This document shows, piece by piece, positions 1-10,908 of a DNA stretch of 64,000 nucleotides; position 1 is the stretch's first letter; every line of letters begins with the position of its first letter. The notes under the pieces are model-generated. The model was given only the letters and a program-made list of their open reading frames with translations. It searched no databases and was not told the DNA's origin. The stretch is taken from positions 29,185,166-29,249,165 of the forward strand of contig JAJEKV010000003.1 in the NCBI GenBank assembly GCA_021234155.1, given 5' to 3'. The translations under genes and the position numbers were made by a program. Source of the stretch: Isoetes taiwanensis (taxonomy: Eukaryota; Streptophyta; Lycopodiopsida; Isoetales; Isoetaceae).

Positions 1-1095
1 ACGTACATAAAATTTTTTGAATAAAATCAAACTCAGATTCTCCAATTATTTTGGCTCCAAGTCATTTTCTCTAAAATTTTGTCTCTCTGCAAATTTTGTC
101 TCTCTAAAATTTTGTATCTGCAAATTTTGTCTCAACAAAGTCTCGGGAACACTATAAATCAACCACATGAGAAATCTCTGATGCATCACAGTAACCATAG
201 GAAAGTTTCCTATACGACCTAAAACAATTTCCCAACCTTACAAGTCATTTTTTAGCCTTGATAACTTTGCCTTTAAAATCATTTTTAAGTTAGCCTATAT
301 AAAATTTCTAAATTCTATTTTTTTCAATGCAATAAATGGAATAAAATGTCAGTGGAGAATTTATTGCATGAAATGCAATATTCTCCATATATACCATATA
401 CATGTCATGTCCGGCGGGAGAAGGCCGTCGCCCGGCGTGTTAATTCAAGCAATCAATTATTCACGCTAACTTTTTTCTAATTATGCCTATATAAATCCAT
501 TTTACGCTCTCAAAGTTCCTACATTTTCTTCCTTCCTTCATACGATTTGCGGTTAAACCTGCTGTGTTTTGGATCCGCCCTCCTGAAATCTTGGTGAGCA
601 GATTTATATTCAAAGAATGTTAGATGTTTGGTTTCGGCAATTCCTAACTTATTAAAGACTCAGCCTTTTAGTTCTCGCGAAAGATCGTAGCGAGAGGACT
701 AAGGTCTGCGAATCGAAAAAGCTCCGAATTAAAACCACAAGCATAGTCCTCCGTTCATCGAATCCTTCCGACCTCGGAACTCAAGGTTAGTTTTCATTTA
801 GTTTTAAGTTGCATCTCAATGGCGGGTTTAATCCAAGAAGACAAGCTTTTGCATTTGCTTTCGGCGGAGGAAGCGATGATGTTTATGAAAACCAGAATAG
901 TTTTTATAAACTTCATCACGCTTTTTTATTCGAGTAAATTCTTGAGTTTCTCTTCTGAATTAATCATGCTATTGCATGCAAGTTTCTATTATGAATAAGT
1001 GTAGTAGAAAGCATTAGAAAAATCGAAAGATAATATTTGAAACACGCTAAAAGCGTGTTTTATGGTAACCTTAGCCTTCAACATGAATACTGCGG
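1..1095. other. AT-rich flank with no supported gene
   Basis: No open frame of interest is seen. The stretch is AT-rich and contains a short GC-rich patch near 412-440. Around 520-790 it looks like a transcribed leader or exon edge (pyrimidine-rich, with ATCTTGGTGAGCAG resembling a 5' splice site), but no protein can be attached to it. Confidence 0.35.
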
Positions 1096-1100
1096 CTCGG

Positions 1101-1207
1101 TGCATTCGGTGAGGGAGGAGAAAAAAAAAAACACATGCAGGATAGATAAGTAAATAGATAACTATTTACTTATCTATCTGTCTTTTTTCTCCCTCCTCGG
1201 CCAATGC
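1101..1207. repeat. Long foldback (inverted repeat) of about 107 bp
   Basis: The left arm runs from TGCATTCGG through GAGGGAGGAG, a run of A, and GATAGATAAGTAAATAG. The right arm reads back CTATTTACTTATCTATC, a run of T, CTCCCTCCTC and TGCA. The loop is only a few bases. Mismatches are confined to the poly-A/poly-T part and an internal CACATGCAG bulge. It could be a small foldback element or MITE remnant, or the precursor of a small RNA. The sequence alone does not decide between these. Confidence 0.75.
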
Positions 1208-1423
1208 ACGCCGCGGCGTATAGTTTTTCCTATATAGCGGTTTTACACGGCGTGCAAACAATTGTATCCCTACTTTCAACTTTTACGCTAAACACGGCGG
1301 GCGTGTCTCTTAGTTTCTAAGTTTATAAATAAATAAATATAACACGCCAGGTGAATCGCGATACTCGCTCACTTCCTATTGATAGATGTCGGGTTACATT
1401 AATCACCCGGTTGGTGACTTAAG

Positions 1424-2097
1424 ATGGATTGGAATTACATTTGGGCCAGCAATCACATAGCCCGACTCCGGTTTGGCTCCAATCTCGGTCCGGTTGAACC
1501 GCTAGAGCACCGGTCCGCCGGAGCACCCGCCTTGCAACCCCGGAGTACTTGAATCAAGCAATGATGATGGCGGCAGAGCGAGGGCAATGATAGATCTGGG
1601 CTCGGGGCCCTTTGCAATCGCATCGAGGTGGCCCTCTTATCTAATCACTTCGACAATGCAAGACATGCATTGATCGAGAGTGAATCTCGCATCCGTCGGC
1701 TCGAGATTCAAAATGAGGAGTCTGCGTTTCTTAGTGGTTAGCCTCTATGCCCGGATGCCCCAACACGAACCACTACCACAAAGCGGTATCACGATGCAAT
1801 GGAGATGGCTCAACCAATGGAACCACTGCCGCGCAGCGCTTATACGATGCATTGGAGGTTCAACAGAGCAAAGCGGAGGCGGGCAGGAGCGGGGAGGTGG
1901 AGGTGGAGCGGGGGGTGGTGGAGCTAGAGCCCGGTGTTTTTGCTTTGGGGTTTTACGGAAAAATTCACTATGCCCCCTGCAATGGAAATGGGAGTATCGA
2001 TAGCCCGGCTACTCGATGGGCGGGCTTGAAACAATGGTCCGGGATTTTGTCCGTTTATCCGGTTTATCCGGTTTATCCAGATTATATACAATTGTAA
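1424..2097 (+). pseudogene. Degenerate coding-like region, family unknown
   Basis: Three overlapping reading frames each hold plausible protein in succession. An ATG at 1424 opens MDWNYIWASNHIARL. A charged helical stretch follows in another frame (ARHALIESESRIRRLEIQNE, near 1655-1715). The frame 1747-2097 ends in repeats of a 9-bp unit GGTTTATCC that translate as VYPVYPVYP. The switching of frames looks like a coding region with small indels rather than random DNA. I do not recognise the protein. It lies upstream of, and may belong to, the unknown gene starting at 2861. The 3' end at about 2100 is AT-rich and could be a 3' UTR. Confidence 0.3.
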
Positions 2098-2860
2098 TCT
2101 TTTTCCAATGAATACAACAAATTTTGTCTACTTCTATATTTCTACAATGTAATACATGTTACATACCCTTTTAAGCGGTTTCTTGGCCATGCAACAAATG
2201 TTCCAACACTTTCTCCAACCGTATCCCCACCGGGTGTCTGCGAGGGTAAAGCTTCATCCATAGCGCGGCCCGATTAATCAACAGAACTTCGGACATACTT
2301 ATCCCCGAAGGAATTCCATGACGGTTCACGGTCGGATCGATGGAGTCGATCTTGCATAATCCTACTTTCCTTTTCTCGATTTGTAGTTAACATGAAACAT
2401 TCATCTTCGACAACTGCGAAAAAATTGCTATTCGAACACCTACTATTGGAAATTAATGTTCAAGCTATTGGAATGAGATGAGTACCCGAGTGCAGAGCCA
2501 TTCTTGAGAAGCTGATTTGAGTCTCTGAAGCTGATTTGAGAAGTCAAAGGCATGGAAACTCTGGCCGGTCAGAAAAATTCGAATTAGAAGAAAGATTAGG
2601 TTAACTACGTTTAGGCGGGATAAATTTGGCAAGATACTTTTTGGGTAGATTGGTTTTTAAAAACTTAATGAAAGAAGTCGGCGGACGGGTCTTCGTCATT
2701 ATTATTTGTATGTGTCAAGAATATTTCGAAACTGCATTTTGTGTTTTCTTGAAATTCAAATTTCTCTATTTCTCGTCTGAGTGAAAAACTATTTCTTCGA
2801 AAGCAGCTCGAAGCGCCAGATCCGAAGCGACCTTCCCCTCTGTTACTAGGCGACTCGGAG

Positions 2861-3856
2861 ATGTCTTCTAAAGCGAATCGAGGTCGAGGCGACGGGGCAG
2901 AGGAAGCGGTGGAAGAGGAATCTCTAAACCCGGCTCTTCTCAAGTTTCAGAGGGGCGTTGATCGAATACCACGAATACCACGTAACCCTATTCAAGGTAT
3001 TTAATTTGCCACAGAATACACACTGTGTGGAGAGTATTATGCTTGCATGAATTTGAGATATTTCCTTGCCTTCAGTTAATATGCTTTGCATGAGTTTGAG
3101 TTATTATGCTTTGCATGAATTTTAAGTATTAACATCAGTTAATGCTCTGATTGTCCGTTCTGTAGAACATAATTTTGCTCTGTTTTATATATAGAATATA
3201 GCGGTGTTAGACAGTTGGAGATAGCAATGTTCGATGAGGTTAAATAGTGTGAAATATGGATTCATGAAGGGTATGTAGCTTAAAATGTGGATGCAAAATA
3301 AATTAGTTTCAAATTCACGCATAGCATGGTCAATAATAGGAGCTACCAACACGCCAAGCGTGATTTGTACTAATTTAGGTTTAAATGCACGCCAAGCGTG
3401 ATCTCTTGTCCTGAAAAGTACTCTAAAAATTGCTCATCTTCATTTGCAGTGCTCAAGAGGAAGAAAACCCCTAATAATTCGGGTTCTAATCCTGCCAAGA
3501 AAGCAAGGGCGCATCGACCCGGATGCGAAGTACCATATGATCTCACCTTAGATGATGAAGGGCCGATTCTTATAGCAACCACCCGACCACGCCCGCCTCA
3601 AGAGGAAATGGACGAGGGTGCCGAGTGGTACGTTGACCTTGCCAAGACAAATGGCAAGCTCGACTTAACTCTCTTCTCGAGGAAAAAGGAAGCAGACAAG
3701 AAAGATCTGCTCAGACTTACTCACTGTAGAGCTACTGCATACAAGGATACGTTCATGAAGACAGATGTGAACGGTGAGACATGTTTTAAGTATGGTTGGC
3801 CAACCAATGTAGCGCTTCGCCAATATCTATTTGCCAAGGGGTTACGGTATGCGTAG
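2861..3856 (+). CDS. Unknown protein, first two exons with a GT-AG intron
   Basis: An ATG at 2861 opens a basic/acidic N-terminus (MSSKANRGRGDGAEE) that stays open to 2996. An intron with GTATTT donor and TTTGCAG acceptor spans 2997-3449. Exon 2 from 3450 continues in phase (split codon G|TG) with VLKRKKTPNNSG, a KKAR nuclear-localisation-like patch, and a segment around WYVDLAKTNGKLDLTLFSRK, to a TAG near 3856. The splice join keeps the frame, which supports a real gene. The intron carries two copies of the palindrome CACGCCAAGCGTG at 3350-3362 and 3388-3400. The frame appears to continue, shifted, downstream, so the stop at 3856 is probably an indel effect. I do not recognise the family; a host gene or a transposon-encoded protein are both possible. 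Confidence 0.55.
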
Positions 3857-4504
3857 AGGCATGTTCACTAAACCGACACCAAGTCACTATTTGCGGCAAG
3901 CTAGGAATTAGGCTGACTTTGAAAGCTTCTAAGAGGGTCCTAGATCTAGGGAAGGATGTTCAACCCGCAGTTGTCGAAGGCATGGAGGCTTGCTTTTGAG
4001 AATGAACAGGGGACAGTGTGGCGCTAGCTAGAGGCCATGAACAAGTCAATAAATACTCGACCATTATCCATTGGGTCTTAAGGAAACTTTTGCGATCCAT
4101 GTGAAGTCCCTCATCCGTTCACCAAGCTCCATTTATGTTAGCGTAAGATATGATCCAAAGACATGCCATGGAGATTGTTCGAGCATGATTAGTAATCCGT
4201 GTCAAATGCCTATGCCAGCCGGATGTGCTACCTTGGGATATGATCTCGAACAAGCTGCTTTGTGTGGGATCTAACGTCAAGGAGCTATTATCAAGTGATG
4301 ATATTAAATATGTCATCATCGACGGCAAAGATTCCGTTGAGGCACAAAAGGCCATCATCGGTGGCGAGAACAAACAGGGCAAAAAGTGTTCTACAATCAC
4401 TATGCGTATAGGAGGTGTCGATCTTGGATGCCAATACTTCACCCGCAGATTTACGAGATTAGTGCAACTTTGAATGAAATGGGGAAGACATTTCTATACA
4501 AAAG
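3857..4504 (+). pseudogene. Continuation of the unknown gene, frame-shifted
   Basis: Coding-like text continues in alternating frames: EACSLNRHQVTICGKLGIRL to 3999, a block from 4071 to about 4270, then NKLLCVGSNVKELLSSDDIK through VEAQKAIIGGENKQGKK. It ends in a frame with HPQIYEISATLNEMGKTFLY that runs to a splice donor (AAAAG|GTAATC) at 4504/4505. Each block is dense in ordinary protein composition and passes to the next through an apparent 1-2 base slip. No motif is recognised. Confidence 0.4.
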
Positions 4505-4825
4505 GTAATCAACCTGGTTTCATAAATTGTATTCACGCCCGGTGCTTTCAAATCAAACCAATTCCGCCAGTGTTTTTCAAATCAATCGAATTCACGCCAG
4601 CGTGTTTTCGTCAACCAATTGATTTGAAAACACGCGGGCGTGAATTCGATTGATTTGAAAACACGCTGGGCGTGAATTGGTTTGATTTGAAAGCACGCTG
4701 GCGTGAATTCCATTAGTAACTTTATTCATTTCACGCCAGCGTGAGTTTTTTTTTGATCAATTCTATTCAAATCGCCGCCCGGTTTTCTATTCTATGATAT
4801 TGATTCAATGTCCGTACTATTGCAG
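4505..4825 (+). other. Intron containing a large foldback of CACGC/GCGTG units
   Basis: GTAATC donor at 4505 and TATTGCAG acceptor ending at 4825. Joining the flanks keeps a continuous frame (...TFLYK then PYVEQIAPRPNDGW), which supports a true intron of 321 bp. Inside, about 4530-4710 is an inverted repeat: three units of roughly 30 bp (CACGCCAGCGTG-like core plus TTTTCAAATCAATCGAATT-like spacer) read in one direction, then the complement of the same three units. An RNA of this intron would fold into a long hairpin. Units differ at CAG versus CCG/CGG positions. Confidence 0.6.
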
Positions 4826-6428
4826 TCCATACGTTGAACAAATTGCGCCACGCCCCAACGATGGGTGGAATATGGCTGCCCATTGCCCACCGCATGTATG
4901 GGTCAAAGTTTGAGGCATTCAAGCTGCTTTGGAGCGGACTCGTCGCATAATTATACAGGAGAAAGAAGAAGACCGCAAGAAAATCAAAGAAAAAGGTGGT
5001 GATGACATTGCGGATCCTTTTCGAAAGCTTCGTCCCAGCAGGTCGGGACCAACAGACTTCTTCGTATAAGATTGTGTTTTGTAAGGAGGCGGTATGGCTC
5101 AAGTGGAATGAATTCAGGGCGCTTATGCACAAGGGAAGTCGCCGGATACTATGGGTAGGGTGCCTCCCGTTGATGTAAGCATCTTTGACTTGAATGTGAC
5201 AGAGATGAGAAAGACTTCGGGGGCTAGACGCGGCCGAGACCATTTGGGTTTTAGACCCGGTGCTTAAAGAAGGAAGTCTTATACAAGAAGGGTGCTTTCA
5301 CCAAGGATAGGATGTCCTTCGTTGAGTGCTGCAGCCATGTAAAGGATGTATCGTGACAATGAAGTCACCGTTGAGCCGAGTTACAAAGGCTATCGGGGAT
5401 GTGGCATTATCCGAAATTGGATTCTTTGGACAAATACAAGGTCAAGAATGATGACATCAAGAAGTTTGTATTCGGTCAAAGGACTTCCTAAAGAATTGGA
5501 AGGCTAAAAATACAAAACATAAGGAGACTCTACCCCTAAGGTAATTGGCTGAGTTGAGAAGAAAAGTGGCCCTTGTGAAGAAGATTATTTGGAGAAGACG
5601 ACATCGGCCCAAAGATTCTCCATTGGGTACAAAGGTCTCTTGCCGATTCAACTTCGGCCTTAAAAATATATCACTCTTTGTGTTGGACAGGGGGGGTGGG
5701 AGAGGAGATATGGGCATGAACCGAAGGACTACAAGAGCTTCTTTTACCAGGTATAGGATTGACAACCGAGAGGTCCTTCACTATTGTCATCGTTTGTCCT
5801 TCGTGAGTCACATCTCTGCATGCACTATCTGCTGCTCATGATCCGGAGTGCCTCAAAGTTATTAGGGAGGGATGCCTAATATATGATGTTAAGGATAATG
5901 AGCCGCAAACGCGACGGAAGATGGCACATGTGATCTTTATTATGATATCCATCTTTGTCGACGAGGAATATGATATTGCTAAGGCCAAGGGTGACAATAG
6001 CGAAAGTGCATGGGAATGTTTTCTTCTAGATGATCCGGACTTAAGAACTATATTCTTTCATACGGATCAGGATCACCGTAATCAGATGAGTCGAAGAGGG
6101 ATGAGGATCGGGACCCCTCCTAAGTGGGGAAATCAAGCACGAGCTACAAACTAAGGAGAAGGGCCCCTTAAATAAAAATGGATTTCCCGTGCCTATGGCT
6201 GCTTACCTCGTCGAGGCATTTGCTCCAATTGATACAACCCGCTTGGAGCTTCATGTTGGAGGTTATATTGCCCGAGAGGCTCTTATGGGTGCAAGAAGAT
6301 GTCACTGCTTTGTGAGTGATGAGCAGGCCAAAGACTTTCTTGAACCATTCCTCATGCATGTGCTTGCCAAGTCTCCTAAAGGCCCTTATGGCAACCTCGA
6401 AATCATCGGCAATCAAAAGTCTCAGTAG
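4826..6428 (+). pseudogene. Further exons of the unknown gene, frame-shifted
   Basis: From 4826 one frame reads PYVEQIAPRPNDGWNMAAHC, crosses a single TGA, and continues with a lysine/glutamate-rich helix (IIIQEKEEDRKKIKEKGGDD) to 5059. Coding-like blocks follow: VPPVDVSIFDLNVTEMRKTS, SLDKYKVKNDDIKKFVFGQR, an open block 5836-6154 (REGCLIYDVKDNEPQTRRKM...), and 6189-6428 (EAFAPIDTTRLELHVGGYIA followed by REALMGARRCHCFVSDEQ). Transitions fall at small slips. The last block faintly recalls the SAM-binding region of DNA N6/N4 methyltransferases (hydrophobic strand, TT, Gly-Gly, R-R-C, acidic end). No DPPY-type motif was found, so I do not call it one. Confidence 0.35.
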
Positions 6429-6430
6429 AC

Positions 6431-7560
6431 TTGTCCAATTCGAAAGTGGATGTTGCTTCTGGAGAGGGAACTAGTAATCTGCAGCCTGATAAGGAAAGCA
6501 GTGATGAACAATTGGCTGCTAAACTGGTTGCTCAAAGTACTGTGATGGCGGCGAACTTAGGGAATATCCTTGCCCACATTGCGGGTGATGCAAGCAACAA
6601 TAGAGTAGATTCACAGGTTAACAATGAACTAATTGACAGGAAACCGAAAATGAAGGCAACGACGGGCGGCTCTAGTGATTCACAGGTTTGCCAAATCAAT
6701 AGTAAAATAATGTCAGTTGTAAAGGACGCAGCGGAACTAATAGAAAATAACAATTCTAACAGTCAGAAGGAGACGAAGATTAAGGGTGGCGAAGGGGAGA
6801 ATGACGCCGATGACGGCAAATGGCCCGAAGATGATAGGTATGGCCTTGCCCATCGAAATCGCGCCACGCCAGCGGATTTAATTTGTATTACCTTTGAATT
6901 AAATCGCGCCAAGCGTGCTTTGATTATTTTTCGTTGTCAAACTAAATCACGCCGCCATTTGGTTATGACTATTTCAAATCACGCTTGGCGCGTTTGTATT
7001 GTTTGTGTTATCGTATCTTGCTCGACCCGGATACATGTTTGATGTTTCACTTCCATTGGCGTTTCTAAGAAGGTTGTGGTGTTCGACCTAAACGGAGTCC
7101 TTTGCAAGACTTTTCCCAAAAATAAAGTGGCTAGAGAACGGTTTCATCGGACACCGGTAGAATCAAACACCAAGTGGATCTATCCGCGCCGCGCACTTGA
7201 AGGAGATGCTAGACGAGGCATTCGTGTTATTTCGAAGTTGGTATTTGGTCATCCATGGAACTAAGGAACATCAAGGATACTTTGGAGGCACTTTGGGAAA
7301 TGCGTGACATTGGTTGACCCTTTGGGATCGTAACAAATGTGTGAAGTTCACTAATCCCAAGGATCCAACAGGCAAGCCTATCTTCATCAAACACTTGAGT
7401 AACATGATGGACCTAACTTGGTATCGAGAATAAGGATGATATAATCATAGTGGATGATGATGCTCTCAAATGCTTCTACAATCAAACACAAAATTCCCTC
7501 GAATCCACCATCTTACGATCCAAAAACTTTGACGTGATGATTTTCTCGTGAAGTTTGTGT
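6431..7560 (+). pseudogene. HAD/NLI-interacting-factor-like phosphatase domain, disrupted
   Basis: An Asp/Ser/Lys-rich low-complexity N-part (open 6431-6837) precedes a GT..AG intron-like interval of about 230 bp (6838-7069) that contains CACGC/GCGTG palindromes. From 7070 the frame reads KVVVFDLNGVLCKTF, matching HAD motif I (DxxGVL, with D-L-N-G as in plant NLI-interacting-factor-like proteins). Later, in shifted frames, come DRNKCVKFTNPKDPTGKPIF and KDDIIIVDDDALKCFYNQT, which fits the C-terminal DD motif of the same fold (the VDDSPYKAF-type block). In intact members this fold is an Asp-dependent Ser/Thr phosphatase. The splice phase does not close perfectly and there are internal stops, so this is broken or mis-sequenced. 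It may be the 3' part of the same gene that starts at 2861. Confidence 0.5.
6850..6995. repeat. Cluster of CACGC/GCGTG palindromic units in an intron
   Basis: Four units are seen: CGCCACGCCAGCGG, CGCGCCAAGCGTGC, CACGCCGCC and CACGCTTGGCGCG, separated by AT-rich spacers such as AATTAAATC. The motif family matches those at 3350, 3388 and 4530-4745 and echoes the CACGCTAAAAGCGTG near 1043. The copies are confined to non-coding parts of this locus. Confidence 0.6.
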
Positions 7561-7599
7561 CTATTATGCATAATTTGGCTATGGGGATGACGGTGGGTG

Positions 7600-8640
7600 A
7601 AGTGTTAGATTCGCACCAGGCTGGATAGAACGGCTGACATGGAACCACACCTTGTTAAACACGTGGAAAAACATGGATTGATCCCTTAATGTTTTATTGG
7701 AATATATGATATTTTTGTATGGTATTTGTGCCATGTATCGATAATTTCGAGTCTGAAATTGCCTCGCAAATAATGCAATCTGTTATTATCAATCCCAATA
7801 TTATCATCTATCGAGCAAGCAATTTTGGTCTCATCTATGTTATCAACTTGCTCTTCATTTCTGCATATTTCAATTCGCATATGAAAAGTCACACGTGAAT
7901 CGCAACCTTATGTTATTTTTGAAGTCCAAAAAAAAAGATTAAAAAAAACAAAAACCCCCTAGAAGACAATAGCAGGTTGGCGTGATTTTGGAGTTGACAT
8001 AATCCCAATTTAATTGGATGATGGTTTAATCTACTTGTGGCGGTGCTGTAAGCGGCGACGCCAGAAACCTACAACCCCAAAATTACCTGTTTTAAACAAT
8101 CAAGGCAAAATCCAGGAATTTTGGCTCCCTGGTGGTTTACGAATTGCGAAATCCGACTCTGTTAGTCTCAAATCTGGAAAATACTTGAAGATCGGGGCCT
8201 TCCAACAACAGAAAAATATAGAAAATAGACAAACGAAAGTAAGAAAAAAGAGGGGGTAGACTTCGTTATTCGGGCCCCCCTCCCATCGGAAATCAATCGG
8301 AATTGTTTTTCTCCATGTTTCCGTAAGGCTTTTACCGATATCTCTAATGGTCCGAAAGTGAGTGCAGAAAAGCAAGGAGCACAAGTTGGACACAGAGGAG
8401 TTACGTTGTGGCCTTCTCCATCTCGTGCCCATTTTTAGCATACTTTCTAATTTCCCTGGCCCTAGATTTGTGAAAAAAAGATCTAATGGTGAAAATTAAT
8501 GCCACCTGATTTTTTGGTGAGGTGGAACAGCTATGTGGATAGCTTAGAATTGCAAGAAAGGATGTAGGCATGGTTAGGCTAGTGTGCTAAAAAAAAAAAT
8601 TATTTTATTATTATTATTATTTTTTTTTTTTGCTACGTGC
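7600..8640. other. No supported gene
   Basis: Past the phosphatase-like domain the sequence becomes AT-rich. Two opposite-strand frames at 8014-8441 have no recognisable motif and low-complexity ends. Nothing else is seen. Confidence 0.4.
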
Positions 8641-8650
8641 TTTATACTGT

Positions 8651-8920
8651 TTCGTGTACGCGATTTAGAAGGTTTCGCGTACGCGAAATTCAAATTTCTA
8701 ATTCATACACGGAAGAAAAAAAATTCTTTTTTTTTTTTTTTTTTTTTTTGTCTGCTTTTTTCTTTTTTTCAGACGCTGAAAAACTTTCGTGATCGCAAAA
8801 ATAGTATAAAGCGCCGTCTGACGCCGAAATTTTTTTTTGCGCTTGGCGTTTTCACTTTTTCGCAGACGCGAAAAACTTTCAGCGTCTGGCGCTTTTAGTT
8901 CTTTTCGCGTACGCGAAAAT
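8651..8920. repeat. Cluster of CGCGTACGCG palindromes
   Basis: A perfect 16-mer palindrome TTTCGCGTACGCGAAA lies at 8673-8688 and a perfect 18-mer TTTTCGCGTACGCGAAAA at 8902-8919. A decayed copy (TTTCGTGTACGCGATTT) begins near 8650. Related arms TTTTTCGCAGACGCGAAAAA and CAGACGCTGAAAAACTTTC lie between them. Long T runs (8724-8749) and A-rich arms surround them. The arrangement suggests a nested foldback element or the decayed ends of a MITE. Confidence 0.6.
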
Positions 8921-9045
8921 CTTCCGACACTGGAATTATTTTTTGCCATATTTTTTACGTATTATACGGCAAATTTGTGCCATATCATACGAATAATACA
9001 TATTACATATAAAACGTACGAAGTATTGAAGTGCATATACCATGA

Positions 9046-10650
9046 CTACCAGTGTTTGACTGCACTCTGAATTCTTGTCTGTGCCATTGTCTGAAAATCC
9101 CTTCTTGCTTTTCCCATTTCTTGTTTAATAGGCCAGGCCCCCATGCCTCTGATCCATATATTGTGTCGATGCGAGCACTGTATTAAACAGATAGCATTTG
9201 ATCTCCAATCAATTATTCTGCTCCTGTTACATAAGTTTTTCATATTGAAGTAGCTTCCTATGGTTGACTGAAATCTGGCATCCGCGTCCTTATACCATTT
9301 GCCTGTACCGTGTGCATCATATTCTAGGTATTTGTATTCTGCCGATTCCTCCAGTTCTGCGCCCATATACTTGAAGGGTCTGTGTTTACTCGGTGCCAAA
9401 TGTGATTATTTTGGTCTTTGCTAGGTTCACTGATAGTCCTGTCCTGTTGCAGAAAGCCTCTAGTAGCCCCAATAGCCTGTGCATACCCTTGTTCTTGGTA
9501 GCCATCATGCTTAGGTCATCCGCATACAGCATGATAAGTTCCCCTAAGGTGGGGGCATCCGCATCCCTTTGCCTTTCTTCTATGAACCCCTGTAATGCGT
9601 CAATGTAAATACCAAATATTATTGGGGATAATGGGCATCCCTGTTTAACTCCTATGTCACAATCTATTGCCTGTCCTTCTTGCTCCATTTTGGCATATAC
9701 TCTCTAGTATAACCGTGAGATAGACCCTATCATGTCTCCTAGTGCCCTCATGTCTACTAATCTCTGCAACAACTTTTCCCTAAGGACAGTGTCAAATGCT
9801 TTTCTGAAATCCACAAAGCAGCATATTATCTTCTTCCCTTGTGATTTGCCTTGCTTTATTAATATTTGAAGGGTTACCAAGTGATCTGTAGTCGAGTGTT
9901 TAGGCCTGAAGCCCGTTGCCCTTGTGCTCTTAGCTTTTCTGTCTCTGCCCAGTACTTCAGTTTATTGTCCAGTACCTTCCCGAACCACTTCGCGAAGATA
10001 GAGCTTACCATTATTGTCCTGTAGTTTTCTGGTTCCTCCCTATCTCTCCCCTTGTGCAAAGGTATTACCTTGTTGTATGTCCATCTATATGACACCTCTG
10101 TGCTGACTATGCCATTGAATATCTTGGTGATCCGATTCTCTATTACTGTGTCTACACATTTCAGTAGCTCCATGGTAAGTCCATAGAGATCTGATGCCTT
10201 GTTATTAGACATCTTCTGTAGCGCTACCATCACTTCCTGTACGCTGAAACACGACTTATTTGCTTCTGGTGGGACGGGTATTGGCATCGGTGTGGCCCCT
10301 GTCTTATACAGTTTTTCAAGGTATTTTTTCCATTCGATTCCTCGAGTATTCTACTGTGTATTTCCTGACGTTTTCTTCCCCCCTCCCTTTCCTTTTAGTC
10401 CCTTCCAGAACCTCCAGGGTTGCTTTTTTAGCATGTCTGCTAGCCCGCATTGGTGCTATAGTAAGTTTTTGTTTCATTTCGATTTCAACAATTTTAGGTA
10501 TGCCACCTATTCTGTCTGATATACTTCCTTGCCCTTGTGATCTTCTAATGCTCATGATGCTTGCTCTGGTCATGGTTGTGGTTCTTTTGATGATCATTAT
10601 GGGCAATTTGGTCGTGGTTTTAGCCGTGGTGGCCGTGGGTAGTTCTTAGC
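9046..10650 (-). mobile_element. LINE family A, reverse transcriptase fragment, truncated at both ends
   Basis: Antisense frames in order give: an Arg/Lys-rich linker (10606-10316); the RT fingers with MSNNKASDLYGLTMELLK and NYRTIMVSSIFAKWFGKVLD (10287-9874); then, after a gap in another frame, the palm with GVKQGCPLSPIIFGIYIDAL and the catalytic YADD in ELIMLYADDLSMMATKNKGM (9688-9386); then the thumb and connection (YKYLEYDAHGTGKWYKDADA, 9399-9046). It acts, when intact, by target-primed reverse transcription. Several frameshifts separate the blocks. The C-terminal zinc-knuckle part is missing here but is present in the related copy at 47.9-48.8 kb, so the two are the same family truncated at different places. 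Confidence 0.85.
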
Positions 10651-10734
10651 TATTTATGAGTATCATAAGAGGACTTCGTGACAAAGATGGTTGTTTTGAA
10701 AACAATCTATCGATGATCAGAAATTTCCTTTAGG

Positions 10735-10815
10735 GCTGTGAAAATGCTGCTGCTACTATGTTAAATAAAAATAGGGCTAGTGGACATCCCTGGCTAATGC
10801 CTCTTCCAATGTCAA
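10735..10815 (-). pseudogene. Isolated RT palm fragment of another LINE
   Basis: Reading antisense from the short (AAT)n tract, the frame gives GRGISQGCPLALFLFNIVAA, the RT motif-4/B block (RGVRQGCPLxPxLFNIV in related LINEs). It differs from the equivalent block of family A (GVKQGCPLSPIIFGIYI). It is therefore a fragment of a separate element wedged between the two larger LINEs. Confidence 0.6.
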
Positions 10816-10908
10816 ATAATAATAATAATAATATATTAATCACGCCATTTAAGACCCTCAGGTCCATATGGCGAAGATATTACAAGAGATATATAGTCCA
10901 CAAGGCGC

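Noticed and set aside
6189..6428. DNA N6/N4 methyltransferase call
   Set aside because: Only a vague pattern (hydrophobic strand, Gly-Gly, R-R-C, acidic residue); no catalytic DPPY-type motif was found in the surrounding frames.
10260..10649. Plus-strand 129-codon hydrophobic ORF
   Set aside because: Antisense of the LINE RT linker region; hydrophobicity comes from complementing an Arg/Lys-rich sequence.
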